64,000 nucleotides of DNA from Mycobacterium sp. KBS0706 (GTDB taxonomy: Bacteria > Pseudomonadota > Alphaproteobacteria > DSM-16000 > Inquilinaceae). The stretch lies in contig NZ_VCCH02000037.1 of assembly GCF_005938675.2 (NCBI RefSeq), forward strand, positions 1-64,000, written 5' to 3'. The translations under genes were made by a program, and so were the position numbers. The first letter of the stretch is position 1; each line of letters starts with the position of its first letter. The notes below the pieces were generated by a model, which did no database searches, was not told where the DNA came from, and saw only the letters and a program-made list of their open reading frames with translations. This document shows, piece after piece, positions 36,871-45,411 of this stretch.

Positions 36871-37359
36871 TCAGTAGGGCGTGCCGTCCTTGTGCAGATA
36901 GATGTAGCGCTGGTCGCCGTCGACATTGCGCCAGACCATATCGACATCCGGGAACTCGCCCTCGTCGGCAGGGGCGCGGTCGCCGATCTCCAGGATCACG
37001 GCGTCGCTGTCGCTCAGATTGACGATGTGGTGGCCGTCCGGCTTGCCGGCGGGGAAGCCCGCGGCCATGCCGGCGGTCAGAAGCTGCGGCCCGGCGTCGG
37101 AGATCACGGTCACCTCGCCCGACAGGACGAAGACGAACTCATCCTGCTTCGTGTGCCAATGGCGCAGCGCGGTCTGCAGGCCGGGCGGCATCCGCACCAG
37201 GTTGACGCCGAAATTGGTCAGGCCCAGCGCGTCGCCCAGGCGCCGGCGGTCGCCCCCGATCACCGCCGACCAGAACTGCTTCGGATAGTCGGGGTCGCCC
37301 CGCGACGGCGCGACGGTGGCGGGATCGAGGGCAGGAAGCTCGAGCGGCGGCGTGGCCAT
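36871..37359 (-). CDS. Cupin-domain protein
   Basis: A 162-aa cytoplasmic cupin. The first motif is TALRHWHTKQDEFVFVLSGE, carrying two histidines and a glutamate as metal ligands, and the second is GFPAGKPDGHHIVNLSD with another histidine. The C-terminus WRNVDGDQRYIYLHKDGTPY is typical of a cupin group common in proteobacteria. The bound metal and substrate are unknown. It stands alone; the exporter gene lies 82 bases further on the same strand. Confidence 0.87.
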   Translation of the reverse strand: MATPPLELPALDPATVAPSRGDPDYPKQFWSAVIGGDRRRLGDALGLTNFGVNLVRMPPGLQTALRHWHTKQDEFVFVLSGEVTVISDAGPQLLTAGMAAGFPAGKPDGHHIVNLSDSDAVILEIGDRAPADEGEFPDVDMVWRNVDGDQRYIYLHKDGTPY

Positions 37360-37490
37360 GGCGGGTCGCGTGGATTGGTTTACCGTATGATTTACTATTG
37401 GGTGCCTGGCCGGCTCCGGTCAATGGGCGCCATCATCAAACCGTCACGGCGCGGCGGCAGGATGCGCGCGCCGCAACCGGGAGATTCGCC

Positions 37491-38423
37491 ATGCATCGCT
37501 TCGCCGCTCCGGTCGCCGGGATCCTCCTGGCCGCCACCGTCTCCAGCGCCGCCGTCGCGGCCGGCCCGGACGATCTGGGCCAGCGGATCGAGGGGCTGTC
37601 GCGCTCGACCCCGTGGCGGCTGGTCGAGACCATCCCGGTGCCGTTCGACACCTATCACCCGCAGGGCTTCGCCCGGGCCGGCGACGCGATCTTCGCCTCC
37701 TCGGTCGAGATCACCGCGCCGACCAAGCGCTATGCCCAGCCGCAGGACGGCATGGACCGCGACGCCGGCCAGGGCACCGGCCATCTGTTCAAGCTCGACG
37801 CCCGGGGCCGGCAGATCGGCCACGTCACCCTGGGCGAGGACTCGATCTATCATCCCGGCGGCATCGACTTCGACGGGCGCTGGCTGTGGGTGCCGGTCGC
37901 CGAGTACCGGCCGAACAGCCATTCGATCCTGTACCGGGTCGATCCGCAGACGCTGGAGGCGGTCGCGGTCGGCCGCGTCGACGACCATATCGGCGGCCTG
38001 GTGCACGACACCGACCACAACACGCTGCACGGCGTCAGCTGGGGCTCGCGCCGCTTCTACACCTGGCGCCTGGACGCCGACGGCAAGGTCGACGCCTCCG
38101 TCCCGCCGGTGGTGACGCCGAACCCGGAGCATTATCTCGACTACCAGGACTGCGCCTATCTGCCGGTCGGCCGTGCCATCTGCACCGGCATCACCGAGTT
38201 CCGCCGCACGCCGGATGCGCCGGTGTTCGGCCTGGGCGGGATCGAGATCGTCGACCTCGTCAGCGGCCGGCCGACCTTCCAGGTGCCGGTGCTGCTGTGG
38301 ACCGAGGACGGCACCGCCATGACCCGCAACCCGGTGCTGGTCGAGGCGACGCAGGGCGGCCTGCGTCTGACCGCGATGCCGGAGGATGGCCAGTCGCGGA
38401 TCTTCGTCTACGAGACTCCCTGA
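37491..38423 (+). CDS. Secreted beta-propeller-like protein (DUF6454-like)
   Basis: A 310-aa exported protein. The signal peptide is APVAGILLAATVSSAAVAA. The mature part has repeated Gly/Asp-rich blades: IYHPGGIDFDGRWLWVPVAE, LYRVDPQTLEAVAVGRVDDH, HNTLHGVSWGSRRFYTWRLD and GIEIVDLVSGRPTFQVPVLL. This periodicity suggests a six-bladed propeller. I associate it with a family named DUF6454 but cannot confirm the number. The start at 37491 follows GGGAGA. It precedes the secreted hydrolase gene by 102 bases. Confidence 0.78.
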   Translation: MHRFAAPVAGILLAATVSSAAVAAGPDDLGQRIEGLSRSTPWRLVETIPVPFDTYHPQGFARAGDAIFASSVEITAPTKRYAQPQDGMDRDAGQGTGHLFKLDARGRQIGHVTLGEDSIYHPGGIDFDGRWLWVPVAEYRPNSHSILYRVDPQTLEAVAVGRVDDHIGGLVHDTDHNTLHGVSWGSRRFYTWRLDADGKVDASVPPVVTPNPEHYLDYQDCAYLPVGRAICTGITEFRRTPDAPVFGLGGIEIVDLVSGRPTFQVPVLLWTEDGTAMTRNPVLVEATQGGLRLTAMPEDGQSRIFVYETP

Positions 38424-38525
38424 ATCTTTTTCGGGGCAGGATGTCGGGGCCGTCCGGGCGGCGGCGTCCTTGGGCCATCGCATCATGGCGGACAGCGAGC
38501 CGCCAGCCAGGGGATGGAGCCCGAC

Positions 38526-39425
38526 ATGCTGAAGACGATCCTGACCGGTGTTCTCACGGCCGCCACGCTGGCCGCCGTGCCCGCCGCCGCCCAGACCCAG
38601 ACCCCGGCCTCGGCCGTCCGCAGCGGCCATGCCGAGGCCGGCGGCATCAGCTATTATTACGAGGTCCGCGGCCAGGGCGAACCGCTGCTGCTGCTGCATG
38701 GCGGCCTCGGCTCGATCGACATGTTCGCGCCGCTGCTGCCGACGCTGGCGGCGAAGCGCCAGGTCATCGCCGTCGACCTGCAGGGCCATGGCCGCACGCC
38801 GCTGGGCGACCGGCCGATCGACCTGGTGGCGATGGGCGCCGACATGGCGACGATCCTGCAGCAGCTCGGCGTCCAGAAGGCGGATGTGCTGGGCTATTCG
38901 CTGGGCGGCGGCGTCGCCTTCCAGCTGGCGGTGCAGCATCCGGAGATGGTGCGGCGCCTGGCCCTGGTCTCGGCCGGCTACGCGTCGGACGGCTTCTATC
39001 CGGAGATGCTGCCGCAGCAGGCCGCGGTCGGCGCCGGCATGGCCGAGATGATGAAGGGCACGCCGATGTACACGTCGTATGTCGCGGTGGCGCCGAAGCC
39101 GGAGGACTTCCCGCGGCTGCTCGACGCCATGGGCGCGCTGATGCGCAAGCCCTACGACTTCTCGGGGGATGTGCCGAAGCTGACCATGCCGGTGATGCTG
39201 GTCTTCGGCGACAGCGACATGTACCGGCCGGAGCATGTGGTGAAGTTCTACCAGCTGCTCGGCGGCGGGCTGCGCGACGCCGGCTGGCAGCGCGAGCACA
39301 TGTCGCAGAACCGCCTGGCCATCCTGCCCGGCGCGACCCATTACGACATCTTCCTGTCGCCGCAGCTGCCGGCAACGGTGATGCCTTTCCTGAACGGCGA
39401 GAGCAGCAGCACCGACTGGAAGTGA
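38526..39425 (+). CDS. Exported alpha/beta hydrolase
   Basis: A 299-aa periplasmic or secreted hydrolase. The signal peptide is LKTILTGVLTAATLAAVPAA. The alpha/beta-hydrolase fold shows the oxyanion motif LLLHGGLGS, nucleophile elbow GYSLGGG (Ser), acid in VFGDSDMYRP (Asp) and base in PGATHYDIF (His), a complete triad. The cap region between the nucleophile and the acid is of medium length. The start at 38526 has GGAG 7 bases upstream; an ATG at 38514 is possible. Substrate unknown; an ester or lactone hydrolase is likely. Confidence 0.88.
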   Translation: MLKTILTGVLTAATLAAVPAAAQTQTPASAVRSGHAEAGGISYYYEVRGQGEPLLLLHGGLGSIDMFAPLLPTLAAKRQVIAVDLQGHGRTPLGDRPIDLVAMGADMATILQQLGVQKADVLGYSLGGGVAFQLAVQHPEMVRRLALVSAGYASDGFYPEMLPQQAAVGAGMAEMMKGTPMYTSYVAVAPKPEDFPRLLDAMGALMRKPYDFSGDVPKLTMPVMLVFGDSDMYRPEHVVKFYQLLGGGLRDAGWQREHMSQNRLAILPGATHYDIFLSPQLPATVMPFLNGESSSTDWK

Positions 39426-39432
39426 CGGGGGC

Positions 39433-39459
39433 GGGAGGCCATCCGGCGGATGGCCTCCC
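39433..39459. terminator. Bidirectional terminator hairpin
   Basis: Perfect 12-bp stem GGGAGGCCATCC / GGATGGCCTCCC with a three-base loop, exactly between the convergent hydrolase and SDR genes. No long T-tract follows on either strand, but position and strength favour termination for both genes. Confidence 0.75.
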
Positions 39460-39466
39460 TGGTGCC

Positions 39467-40252
39467 TTACGGCATCGACTGGCCGCCGTTGATCTCGACC
39501 ATCTGGCCGGTCACGTAGCCGCTGGCGGCCTCGGAGGCGAGATAGAGGAAGGCGGCGGCGCAGTCCTCGGACGCGCCCAGCCGGTTCATCGGGATCGTCG
39601 CCTGCATCGCCGCCAGCTGCTCCGGGGTCGAGAAGCGCTCGTGGAACGGGGTGGTGATGACGCCGGGCGAGACGGCGTTGACCCGGATCCCATCCTTCAC
39701 CAGCTCCTTGGCCCAGCCGCGGGTGGCGACGGCGACGAAGCCCTTGGCCGCGGCGTAGATCACCGAGCCGGGGCCGCCGCCGCTGCGCGCGGCGATCGAG
39801 CTGAGATTGATGATCGCCCCGCCGCCGCCCTGCCGACGCATCTGGGCCGAGCCCTCGCGCATGAAGCGGATGACGTGGCGGACATTGACGTCCAGCACCG
39901 CGTCGACGAAGTCGTCGCTGTACTCGGCGATCGGGGTGCGCTTGACCAGCGCGCCGGCATTGTTGATCAGCACATCCAGCCGGCCGAAGGCGGCCACGGT
40001 CTGCTCGATCAGGGCCTGCGCCGTCTCCGGCTTGGTGACGTCGCCGGCCGCGAGGATCGCCTCGCCGCCGGCGGCCTTGATGTCGGCGACCACCGCCTCG
40101 GCGGCCTCGCGGCTGGAGTTGTAGTTCACCGCCACCCTGGCCTTGTTCTGGCCGAAGGCGCGAGCGGCGGCGGCGCCGATGCCGGTGCTGGCGCCGGTGA
40201 TCAGGACGGCCTTGCCGGCGAGATCCGGGAAGACGGGCAGGGGGCTGGTCAT
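39467..40252 (-). CDS. Short-chain dehydrogenase/reductase
   Basis: A 261-aa classical SDR. The NAD(P) motif is VLITGASTGIGAAAARAFG (TGxxxGIG), with the stabilising NNAG in LINNAGALVKR. The catalytic set is Ser in INLSSIAARSG, Tyr/Lys in SVIYAAAKGFVAVA, and the substrate loop is AVSPGVITTPFHERF. AVNYNSSREAA after strand 2 argues for NADP preference. The substrate is unknown. The start at 40252 follows GAGGTGAG. It converges on the exported hydrolase across a strong hairpin. Confidence 0.93.
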   Translation of the reverse strand: MTSPLPVFPDLAGKAVLITGASTGIGAAAARAFGQNKARVAVNYNSSREAAEAVVADIKAAGGEAILAAGDVTKPETAQALIEQTVAAFGRLDVLINNAGALVKRTPIAEYSDDFVDAVLDVNVRHVIRFMREGSAQMRRQGGGGAIINLSSIAARSGGGPGSVIYAAAKGFVAVATRGWAKELVKDGIRVNAVSPGVITTPFHERFSTPEQLAAMQATIPMNRLGASEDCAAAFLYLASEAASGYVTGQMVEINGGQSMP

Positions 40253-40379
40253 GGTCTCACCTCGAATGGCGTGATCGGTCGATCGTCTCGGTCCTATCAT
40301 GTCCGACAAGTTCGCCGCACGCACCTGGCGTTGCGTCGCGCCCTCCACAGCGCCGCGGCGCCCTGCTAGGGTCTCGGCG

Positions 40380-41168
40380 ATGACGCTTCTCGGACCCGAC
40401 GACCCGCCGCCCTTCGAGCTGGTGAACCCCGACGGCAAGGCCTGCGCCCTGCTGGTCGCGGACCATGCCGGCCGCGCCTTCCCGAAATCCCTCGGCACGC
40501 TCAGTGTCGACATGGGGGCGCTCGACCGCCATGTCGCCTACGACATCGGCATCGCGGCCTTCTCGCGCCGCCTGGCCGAGCGGCTGGACGCGACGCTGGT
40601 GCTGCACCGCTATTCGCGGCTGATCCTGGATCCGAACCGGCAGCTCGACGACCCGACCTCGATCTGCGCCATCAGCGACGGCGTGATCGTGCCCGGCAAT
40701 GCCAAGCTGACGCGGGAGGACGAGGCGGCGCGGGCCGCCGCCTTCTTCCACCCCTATCACGACGCGGTCGCGGCACAGATGGACCGGATCGCGGCGCGCT
40801 GCCCGGCCCCGGCGCTGCTGTCGCTGCACAGCTTCACGCCAGTGATGCGCGGCTTCGCCCGGCCCTGGCAGGTCGGGGTGCTGTGGCGCGACGACGGCCG
40901 CATCCCGCTGCCGCTGATGGAGGCGCTGCGCCGCGACCCGGAGATCACGGTCGGCGACAACCAGCCCTATTCCGGCCGCAACGAGCATGGCTACACCATC
41001 CACCACCACGCCGAGCCGCGCGGCCTGCCGCATGTGCTGATCGAGATGCGGCAGGACCTGATCGCGGTCGACGCCGCGGCCGAGGCCTGGGCCGACCGGA
41101 TGGCCGAGCTGTTCGCCCCGATCCTGGCCGACCCGGCCCTGTACCAGCCCCTGCAGGCCGTCGCATGA
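40380..41168 (+). CDS. N-formylglutamate amidohydrolase-family protein
   Basis: A 262-aa zinc-dependent amidohydrolase-like protein. Motifs are ALLVADHAGRAFPKSLGTL, the DRHVAYDIGIAAFSRRLAER segment, RYSRLILDPNRQLDDPTS and LLSLHSFTPVMRG with a histidine, and HVLIEMRQDLIA near the end. The classical enzyme HutG2 acts on N-formylglutamate, but this short single-domain branch is often found beside carboxylate-amine ligases. Its stop overlaps the start of the ligase gene (ATGA), which supports a joint pathway involving glutamate-like amides. Specific substrate is inference. Confidence 0.88.
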   Translation: MTLLGPDDPPPFELVNPDGKACALLVADHAGRAFPKSLGTLSVDMGALDRHVAYDIGIAAFSRRLAERLDATLVLHRYSRLILDPNRQLDDPTSICAISDGVIVPGNAKLTREDEAARAAAFFHPYHDAVAAQMDRIAARCPAPALLSLHSFTPVMRGFARPWQVGVLWRDDGRIPLPLMEALRRDPEITVGDNQPYSGRNEHGYTIHHHAEPRGLPHVLIEMRQDLIAVDAAAEAWADRMAELFAPILADPALYQPLQAVA

Positions 41169-42307
41169 CCGAACCCGCGCTGACCCTCGGCATCGAGGAA
41201 GAGTACCTGCTGGTCGACCCGGTCAGCCGCGACCTGGTGCCCGACCCGCCGGCCGAGCTGGTCGAGGCGCTGGAGCACCGGCACGAGGGCGCCGTCGCCC
41301 GCGAGTTCTTCCGCTGCCAGGTCGAGGTCGGCACCCCGGTCTGCCGCAGCATCGCCGAGGCGCGGGCCGAGCTGACCCGGCTGCGCCGGTCGGTGGTGGA
41401 GGAGGCGGAGCGGCACGGCCTGGCGCTGATCGCCGCCTCGACCCATCCCTTCGGCACCTGGCGGCCGCAGAAGCACACCGACCGCAGCCGCTACGACCAG
41501 CTGGCGCGCGACCTCGGCGTGCCGGTGCGGCGCCTGCTGATCTGCGGCACCCATGTCCATGCCGGGATCGAGGATCCGAATCTGCGCATCGACCTGATGC
41601 GGCAGGTACGTTACTTCCTGCCGCATCTCTTGTCCCTGACCACCTCCTCGCCGTTCTGGCAGGGCACCGACACCAAGCTGAAATCCTACCGCCTGGCCGT
41701 GTTCTCCGAGCTGCCGCGCACCGGCATGCCGGAGGAGTTCCAGAGCTATGGCGAATACGAGGCGGCGCTGGCGGCGCTGGTCCAGGCCGGGGTGATCGAG
41801 GACGGCAGCAAGATCTGGTGGGACATCCGCCCCTCCGCCCGCTTCCCGACGCTGGAGATGCGGGTCATCGACGTCTGCACCCGGGTCGAGGACGGGCTGG
41901 CCGTCGCCGCGCTGTACCAGTGCCTGCTGCGGATGCTGTGGCGCCTGCGCGCCCAGAACATCGCCTGGCGCCGCTACCGCAGCGTGCTGATCGAGGAGAA
42001 CCGCTGGCGCGCCATGCGCTACGGCTTCGAGGAAGGGCTGATCGACTGGGGCAAGGGCAAGCTGGTGCCCTATGCCGAGCTGCTGGAGGAGGTGCTGGCC
42101 ATGGTGGCGGAGGACGCGGCGGCGCTGGGCTGCGAGGCGGAGATCGCCCATACGCGCAATATCCTGGCGCAAGGCACCTCGGCCCACCGCCAGCTCGCCG
42201 CCTATTACCAGGCCCTGGCCGGGGGCGCCGACGAGGCCGAGGCGCTGCGCCGCGTGGTCGACCGGCTGATCCTGGAGACCAAGGAGGGGCTGCAGCCCTC
42301 GTCCTGA
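41165..42307 (+). CDS. Carboxylate-amine ligase (GCS2/YbdK family)
   Basis: A 380-aa enzyme of the glutamate-cysteine ligase type 2 family. It reads LTLGIEEEYLLVDPVSRDLV at the N-terminus, with the metal/ATP glutamates, then GTPVCRSIAEARAEL, LICGTHVHAGIEDPNLRI and WWDIRPSARFPTLEMRVIDV, all standard. YbdK proteins ligate glutamate with an amine weakly in vitro; the natural substrate is unsettled. The ATG at 41165 overlaps the amidohydrolase stop by four bases. DUF1244 follows 39 bases later. Confidence 0.9.
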   Translation: MTEPALTLGIEEEYLLVDPVSRDLVPDPPAELVEALEHRHEGAVAREFFRCQVEVGTPVCRSIAEARAELTRLRRSVVEEAERHGLALIAASTHPFGTWRPQKHTDRSRYDQLARDLGVPVRRLLICGTHVHAGIEDPNLRIDLMRQVRYFLPHLLSLTTSSPFWQGTDTKLKSYRLAVFSELPRTGMPEEFQSYGEYEAALAALVQAGVIEDGSKIWWDIRPSARFPTLEMRVIDVCTRVEDGLAVAALYQCLLRMLWRLRAQNIAWRRYRSVLIEENRWRAMRYGFEEGLIDWGKGKLVPYAELLEEVLAMVAEDAAALGCEAEIAHTRNILAQGTSAHRQLAAYYQALAGGADEAEALRRVVDRLILETKEGLQPSS

Positions 42308-42346
42308 GACACCACATCCCGAGTTCCGGAACCCGTGGACACCGTC

Positions 42347-42664
42347 ATGACCGAGCCCCCCAAGACTGAAATCGACGCCAAGACCCGCACGGAGCTGGAG
42401 GCCGCCGCCTTCCGCACCCTGGTCGAGCATCTGCGCCAGCGCACCGACGTGCAGAACATCGACCTGATGAATCTCGCCGGCTTCTGCCGCAACTGCCTGT
42501 CGCGCTGGTACCGTGAGGCGGCGGAGCAGCGCGGCATCCCGCTGCCGGATGCCGAGGCGCGCGAGGTCGTCTATGGCGAGCCCTATGACAGCTGGAAGGC
42601 CAAGCACCAGAAGGAGGCCTCGGCCGGCCAGAAGAAGGCGTTCGACGCCGCCAACAAGCACTGA
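42347..42664 (+). CDS. DUF1244-family protein
   Basis: A 105-aa protein of the DUF1244 family, common in alphaproteobacteria. The core is AAAFRTLVEHLRQRTDVQNI, then DLMNLAGFCRNCLSRWYREA, with two conserved cysteines in FCRNCLSRW that could bind metal, and GEPYDSWKAKHQKEAS. The C-terminus is Lys/Ala-rich. A start at GTG 42335 is possible; ATG 42347 fits homologues better. Function unknown. It may be the last gene of the amidohydrolase-ligase operon. Confidence 0.88.
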   Translation: MTEPPKTEIDAKTRTELEAAAFRTLVEHLRQRTDVQNIDLMNLAGFCRNCLSRWYREAAEQRGIPLPDAEAREVVYGEPYDSWKAKHQKEASAGQKKAFDAANKH

Positions 42665-42677
42665 GGATCGTTTCCTT

Positions 42678-42811
42678 TTGCCTCTCCCGTTTACGGGAGA
42701 GGTCGGAGGCGCGAAGCGGCTCCGGGTGAGGGGAGGACGTCGAGGCCGGGACCAGCCCTCACCCGCCAGCGCTGCGCGCTGTCGACCTCTCCCGCCAGGC
42801 GGGAGAGGCAA
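42678..42811. repeat. REP-like element with 12-bp inverted ends
   Basis: An element of 134 bases between DUF1244 and gapR. The ends TTGCCTCTCCCG (42678-42689) and CGGGAGAGGCAA (42800-42811) are perfect inverted repeats. Each end also forms its own hairpin with neighbouring sequence (CTCTCCCGTTTACGGGAGAG on the left). Inner inverted words GGGTGAGGG and CCCTCACCC recur in the element at 61540-61667. No open frame. It occupies most of the 303-base gap between genes. Confidence 0.7.
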
Positions 42812-42967
42812 CGCGAGACAAGTCGCCCATGGCCGAATCGGGCCGGCCGAACGCACTCGCCGCCGGCCGGACTCCCGCGCCGGTGCTGGGCCGGGACAGC
42901 CTGCTTGCCGGGCCGGCCCGGCCGCTTTATGGTCCCGCGCCCTGAAAGACCCTGTTGAGGACCAGCC

Positions 42968-43216
42968 ATGTCGGATGTCGGTGGTATCGCCGCGGATCGC
43001 CTGAAGTCGTTCATCGAGCGCATCGAGCGGCTCGAGGAGGAGAAGGCGGGGATCGCGGGCGACATCAAGGATGTCTACGCCGAAGCCAAGGGCACCGGCT
43101 TCGACGCCAAGATCATCCGCCAGATCATCCGTCTGCGGAAGATGGAGCAGGACGACCGCCGCGAGCAGGAAGAGCTGCTCGATCTCTACAAGCAGGCTCT
43201 CGGCATGCTCGAGTAA
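42968..43216 (+). CDS. gapR: Nucleoid-associated protein GapR (DUF2312)
   Basis: An 82-aa DNA-binding protein. It matches the alphaproteobacterial DUF2312/GapR family: [40 protein letters not shown], then [20 protein letters not shown]. GapR clamps overtwisted DNA, for example ahead of transcription, and helps topoisomerases. The coiled-coil length and the AKGTGFD turn are standard. It is a monocistronic gene after a REP-like element. Confidence 0.95.
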   Translation: MSDVGGIAADRLKSFIERIERLEEEKAGIAGDIKDVYAEAKGTGFDAKIIRQIIRLRKMEQDDRREQEELLDLYKQALGMLE

Positions 43217-43239
43217 GAGGCCGCCCTGGTCTCCGGCCG

Positions 43240-43420
43240 GGCGGAGCGACGGATCATCCGGCTCGACCCCCCGGCTGCTGCTGCGTCCCTGGGAGGGCCG
43301 CGATCGGGCGGGTTTTCGGCGATCAACGCCGATCCAGAGGTCCACCGCTACTATTACCCGAGCGTGCTGGCGCCGGCCGGGCTGGCGGAAGACGGCTTTG
43401 GCTCCAGACCCTCGCGTTCC
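43240..43420 (+). pseudogene. Fossil N-terminus of a GNAT acetyltransferase
   Basis: Read across two frame changes, the sequence gives PRLLLRPWEGRDRAGF, then FSAINADPEVHRYYYPSVL, close to the start of RimJ/RimL-type acetyltransferases (TPRLLLRPW...D...F..IN.DPEVMRY). The shifts lie near 43267 and 43314. The central and C-terminal acetyl-CoA-binding parts are missing. It runs between gapR and the convergent ureohydrolase gene and is not expected to be functional. Confidence 0.6.
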
Positions 43421-43497
43421 AGATCGGCTGAAGCGCGAGGGCAACTGCCCATTGGCACGGCCAGCAGCGGGCGGAAGACCGCTAAAACCAAATTCCG

Positions 43498-44553
43498 TCA
43501 CCGGGTTCCTGCGGCCGCGTCCGACCTCGACTTGACCGCCAGGCACAGCAACTCGAACAGCACCTGGGCTCCGCACTGGGCGGTGTTGGTGGTTGCGTCG
43601 TATTGCGGCGCCACTTCGACCACGTCGCCGCCGACGAAATCGATGCCGGCCAGGCCCCGCAGCAGGTCCAGCACCTCGCGCGGTTGGAGGCCGCCGACCT
43701 CGGGCGTGCCGGTGCCGGGGGCGAAGCCGGGGTCCAGGCCATCGACGTCGAAGGAAACATAGGTGGGGCCGTCGCCGACCACCTCCCGCGCCCGGGCGAT
43801 CACCGCGGGCAGGCCGAGCTTCGGCACCTCCTCGGCATGGATCACGGTCATGCCGGAGGCGTAGGAGAACTCCCAGAGATATTCGGCGCCGCCGCGGATG
43901 CCGATCTGGATCGTCCGGTCCGGGTCCAGCGTGCCCTCCAGGACCGCATGCCGGAACGGGCCGCCATGGTGGAACTTGGCGCCTTCGAAGCTGCCGCCGG
44001 TATCGCAATGCGCATCGATGTGGATCATGCCGACCGGCCGATCGCGGCCGACCGCCGCCAGGATCGCGCGGCTGATCGAATGGTCGCCGCCCACGGCGAG
44101 CGGGATGACGCCCGCCGCCACGACCCTGGTGAAGAAGGCTTCGATGTCGGCATGGCACTCCTCCAGGCTGAAGCGGCTGCGGAACGGCACGTCGCCGATG
44201 TCGGCGACACGGCAATCGGCCATCGGCGTCATGCGCAGCACATGCTCGTAGGGCCCGATGCGTTCGATCCCGCGCACCGCCCGCGGGCCGAGGCGCGCAC
44301 CGGCCCGGTTGGTGACGCCGAGATCCATCGGCACGCCGATCAGGGCGACATCGATCCCATCGAAGCCGGCTTTCGCGGCATCCGGCCGGAAGGGCGCGTC
44401 GAGCAGGGTCGACGGGTCGGCGAAGGGCAGCCTGCGCCGGTCGCCATCGCCGAATTGCAGCGACGCCGCCTTGCGGAAATCCGGGTCGTCCAGGTCCGCG
44501 CCACCGGCGGAGCCGTAACGGGTGCGCAGGGCCTCGAGCTTCCGTGTGCCCAT
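43498..44553 (-). CDS. speB: Agmatinase-family ureohydrolase
   Basis: A 351-aa manganese enzyme of the arginase/agmatinase superfamily. Metal motifs are complete: PLAVGGDHSISRAIL, MIHIDAHCDTGG and YVSFDVDGLDPGFAPGTGTP. It is longer than E. coli SpeB (306) by an N-terminal extension of about 40 residues, which is common in guanidinobutyrase and guanidinopropionase relatives. Agmatine, guanidinobutyrate or a similar guanidine is the likely substrate. The start at 44553 has a GAGG-type site in the preceding bases. No polyamine gene is adjacent. Confidence 0.88.
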   Translation of the reverse strand: MGTRKLEALRTRYGSAGGADLDDPDFRKAASLQFGDGDRRRLPFADPSTLLDAPFRPDAAKAGFDGIDVALIGVPMDLGVTNRAGARLGPRAVRGIERIGPYEHVLRMTPMADCRVADIGDVPFRSRFSLEECHADIEAFFTRVVAAGVIPLAVGGDHSISRAILAAVGRDRPVGMIHIDAHCDTGGSFEGAKFHHGGPFRHAVLEGTLDPDRTIQIGIRGGAEYLWEFSYASGMTVIHAEEVPKLGLPAVIARAREVVGDGPTYVSFDVDGLDPGFAPGTGTPEVGGLQPREVLDLLRGLAGIDFVGGDVVEVAPQYDATTNTAQCGAQVLFELLCLAVKSRSDAAAGTR

Positions 44554-44703
44554 CCTGTCCTCCTGTCGGCGCTTCGGGTCGAGGATCGCACGTCCGGCGC
44601 CGACAGCTTCATGGAACGCGATCGAGATACGGTCGGGTCGATGGTTTTCTGACTTCCCCGGCGACCGCCGGTCCGCGTCATCCGACGGCAGCGTCCGGGC
44701 CAG

Positions 44704-44729
44704 CGCGGCCAGCAGATCCGCTGGCCGCG
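44704..44729 (-). terminator. Possible terminator hairpin
   Basis: Perfect 10-bp stem CGCGGCCAGC / GCTGGCCGCG with a six-base loop in the 231-base gap below the RibD-like gene (stop at 44785). There is no T-tract, so a factor-independent role is doubtful. Confidence 0.35.
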
Positions 44730-44784
44730 TGCGACCCTCCGCGGACCCGGCGTGTCGGCGCAGCCCGTCGGGCGAGCGGCGCGA

Positions 44785-45315
44785 TCAGGCAGGAACGTAG
44801 GTCAGCCTGATGACGTCCTCGCCAAGCAGATCGCTGGCCACAAGGCGGAGCGACGACCGCGAGCCGGCGAAGAATGGCGTGCCGCGACCCAGCACGACGG
44901 GGTGTAGATAGAGTCGATACTCATCGATGAGGCCAAGGTCGGTCAGGCTTTGCGCCAGGTCCGGTCCGGAGACTGCAATCTCCCCAGCGAGCCGAGCCTT
45001 CAGCCCACGGACCACCGTCTCGAGGTCATCCTCGACAAGCGTGGCGTTGGGGCCGACGGACTTCAACGAGCGCGACACGACCCATTTCGGCTGGCTCCGC
45101 CACGCCGCCGCGAAGTCGCGTCGCTCCGCGTCCCATTTGGGGTCGTCTTCATCCCAATAGCGCATGATCTCGTACATGCGGCGACCGTACACACTGCCGG
45201 TCAGGTCGCGCACGTGCTCGATCCAGTGATGAAACAGCGCGGGGCCGGTCTGAAATTCCTGGTGGTCGACGTAGCCGTCCAGGGACTGGTTCATTCCGAA
45301 GACGAGCTTCGCCAT
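44785..45315 (-). CDS. RibD C-terminal-domain (dihydrofolate reductase-like) protein
   Basis: A 176-aa stand-alone RibD_C/DHFR-fold protein of the YyaP/YwjB type. Features are LVFGMNQSLDGYVDHQ, the SVYGRRMYEIMRYW segment, WVVSRSLKSVGPNATLVEDD, then EIAVSGPDLAQSLTDLGLID and LHPVVLGRGTPFF. These proteins bind NADPH; their substrates are unknown. The start at 45315 is preferred over ATG 45330 for its GGAG spacing. It is the first of several accessory genes in this stretch. Confidence 0.88.
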   Translation of the reverse strand: MAKLVFGMNQSLDGYVDHQEFQTGPALFHHWIEHVRDLTGSVYGRRMYEIMRYWDEDDPKWDAERRDFAAAWRSQPKWVVSRSLKSVGPNATLVEDDLETVVRGLKARLAGEIAVSGPDLAQSLTDLGLIDEYRLYLHPVVLGRGTPFFAGSRSSLRLVASDLLGEDVIRLTYVPA

Positions 45316-45411
45316 GCTGCAAATCTCCATTCCAGCTTCTGCAGAATAGCTTGAACCGCCGTCGCGCAGAAGTGCGGTTGGGCACGATCTGCGCGCCGCA
45401 TTGTCGGCGAC

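Noticed and set aside
42678-42811. CRISPR-like repeat array
   Set aside because: The repeats are inverted and nested, not regularly spaced direct repeats, and no cas gene is present.
40991-44215. A 1074-codon open frame on the minus strand across several plus-strand genes
   Set aside because: It is antisense to the YbdK-type ligase, DUF1244 and gapR genes and lacks any domain; long stop-free frames are expected in GC-rich DNA.
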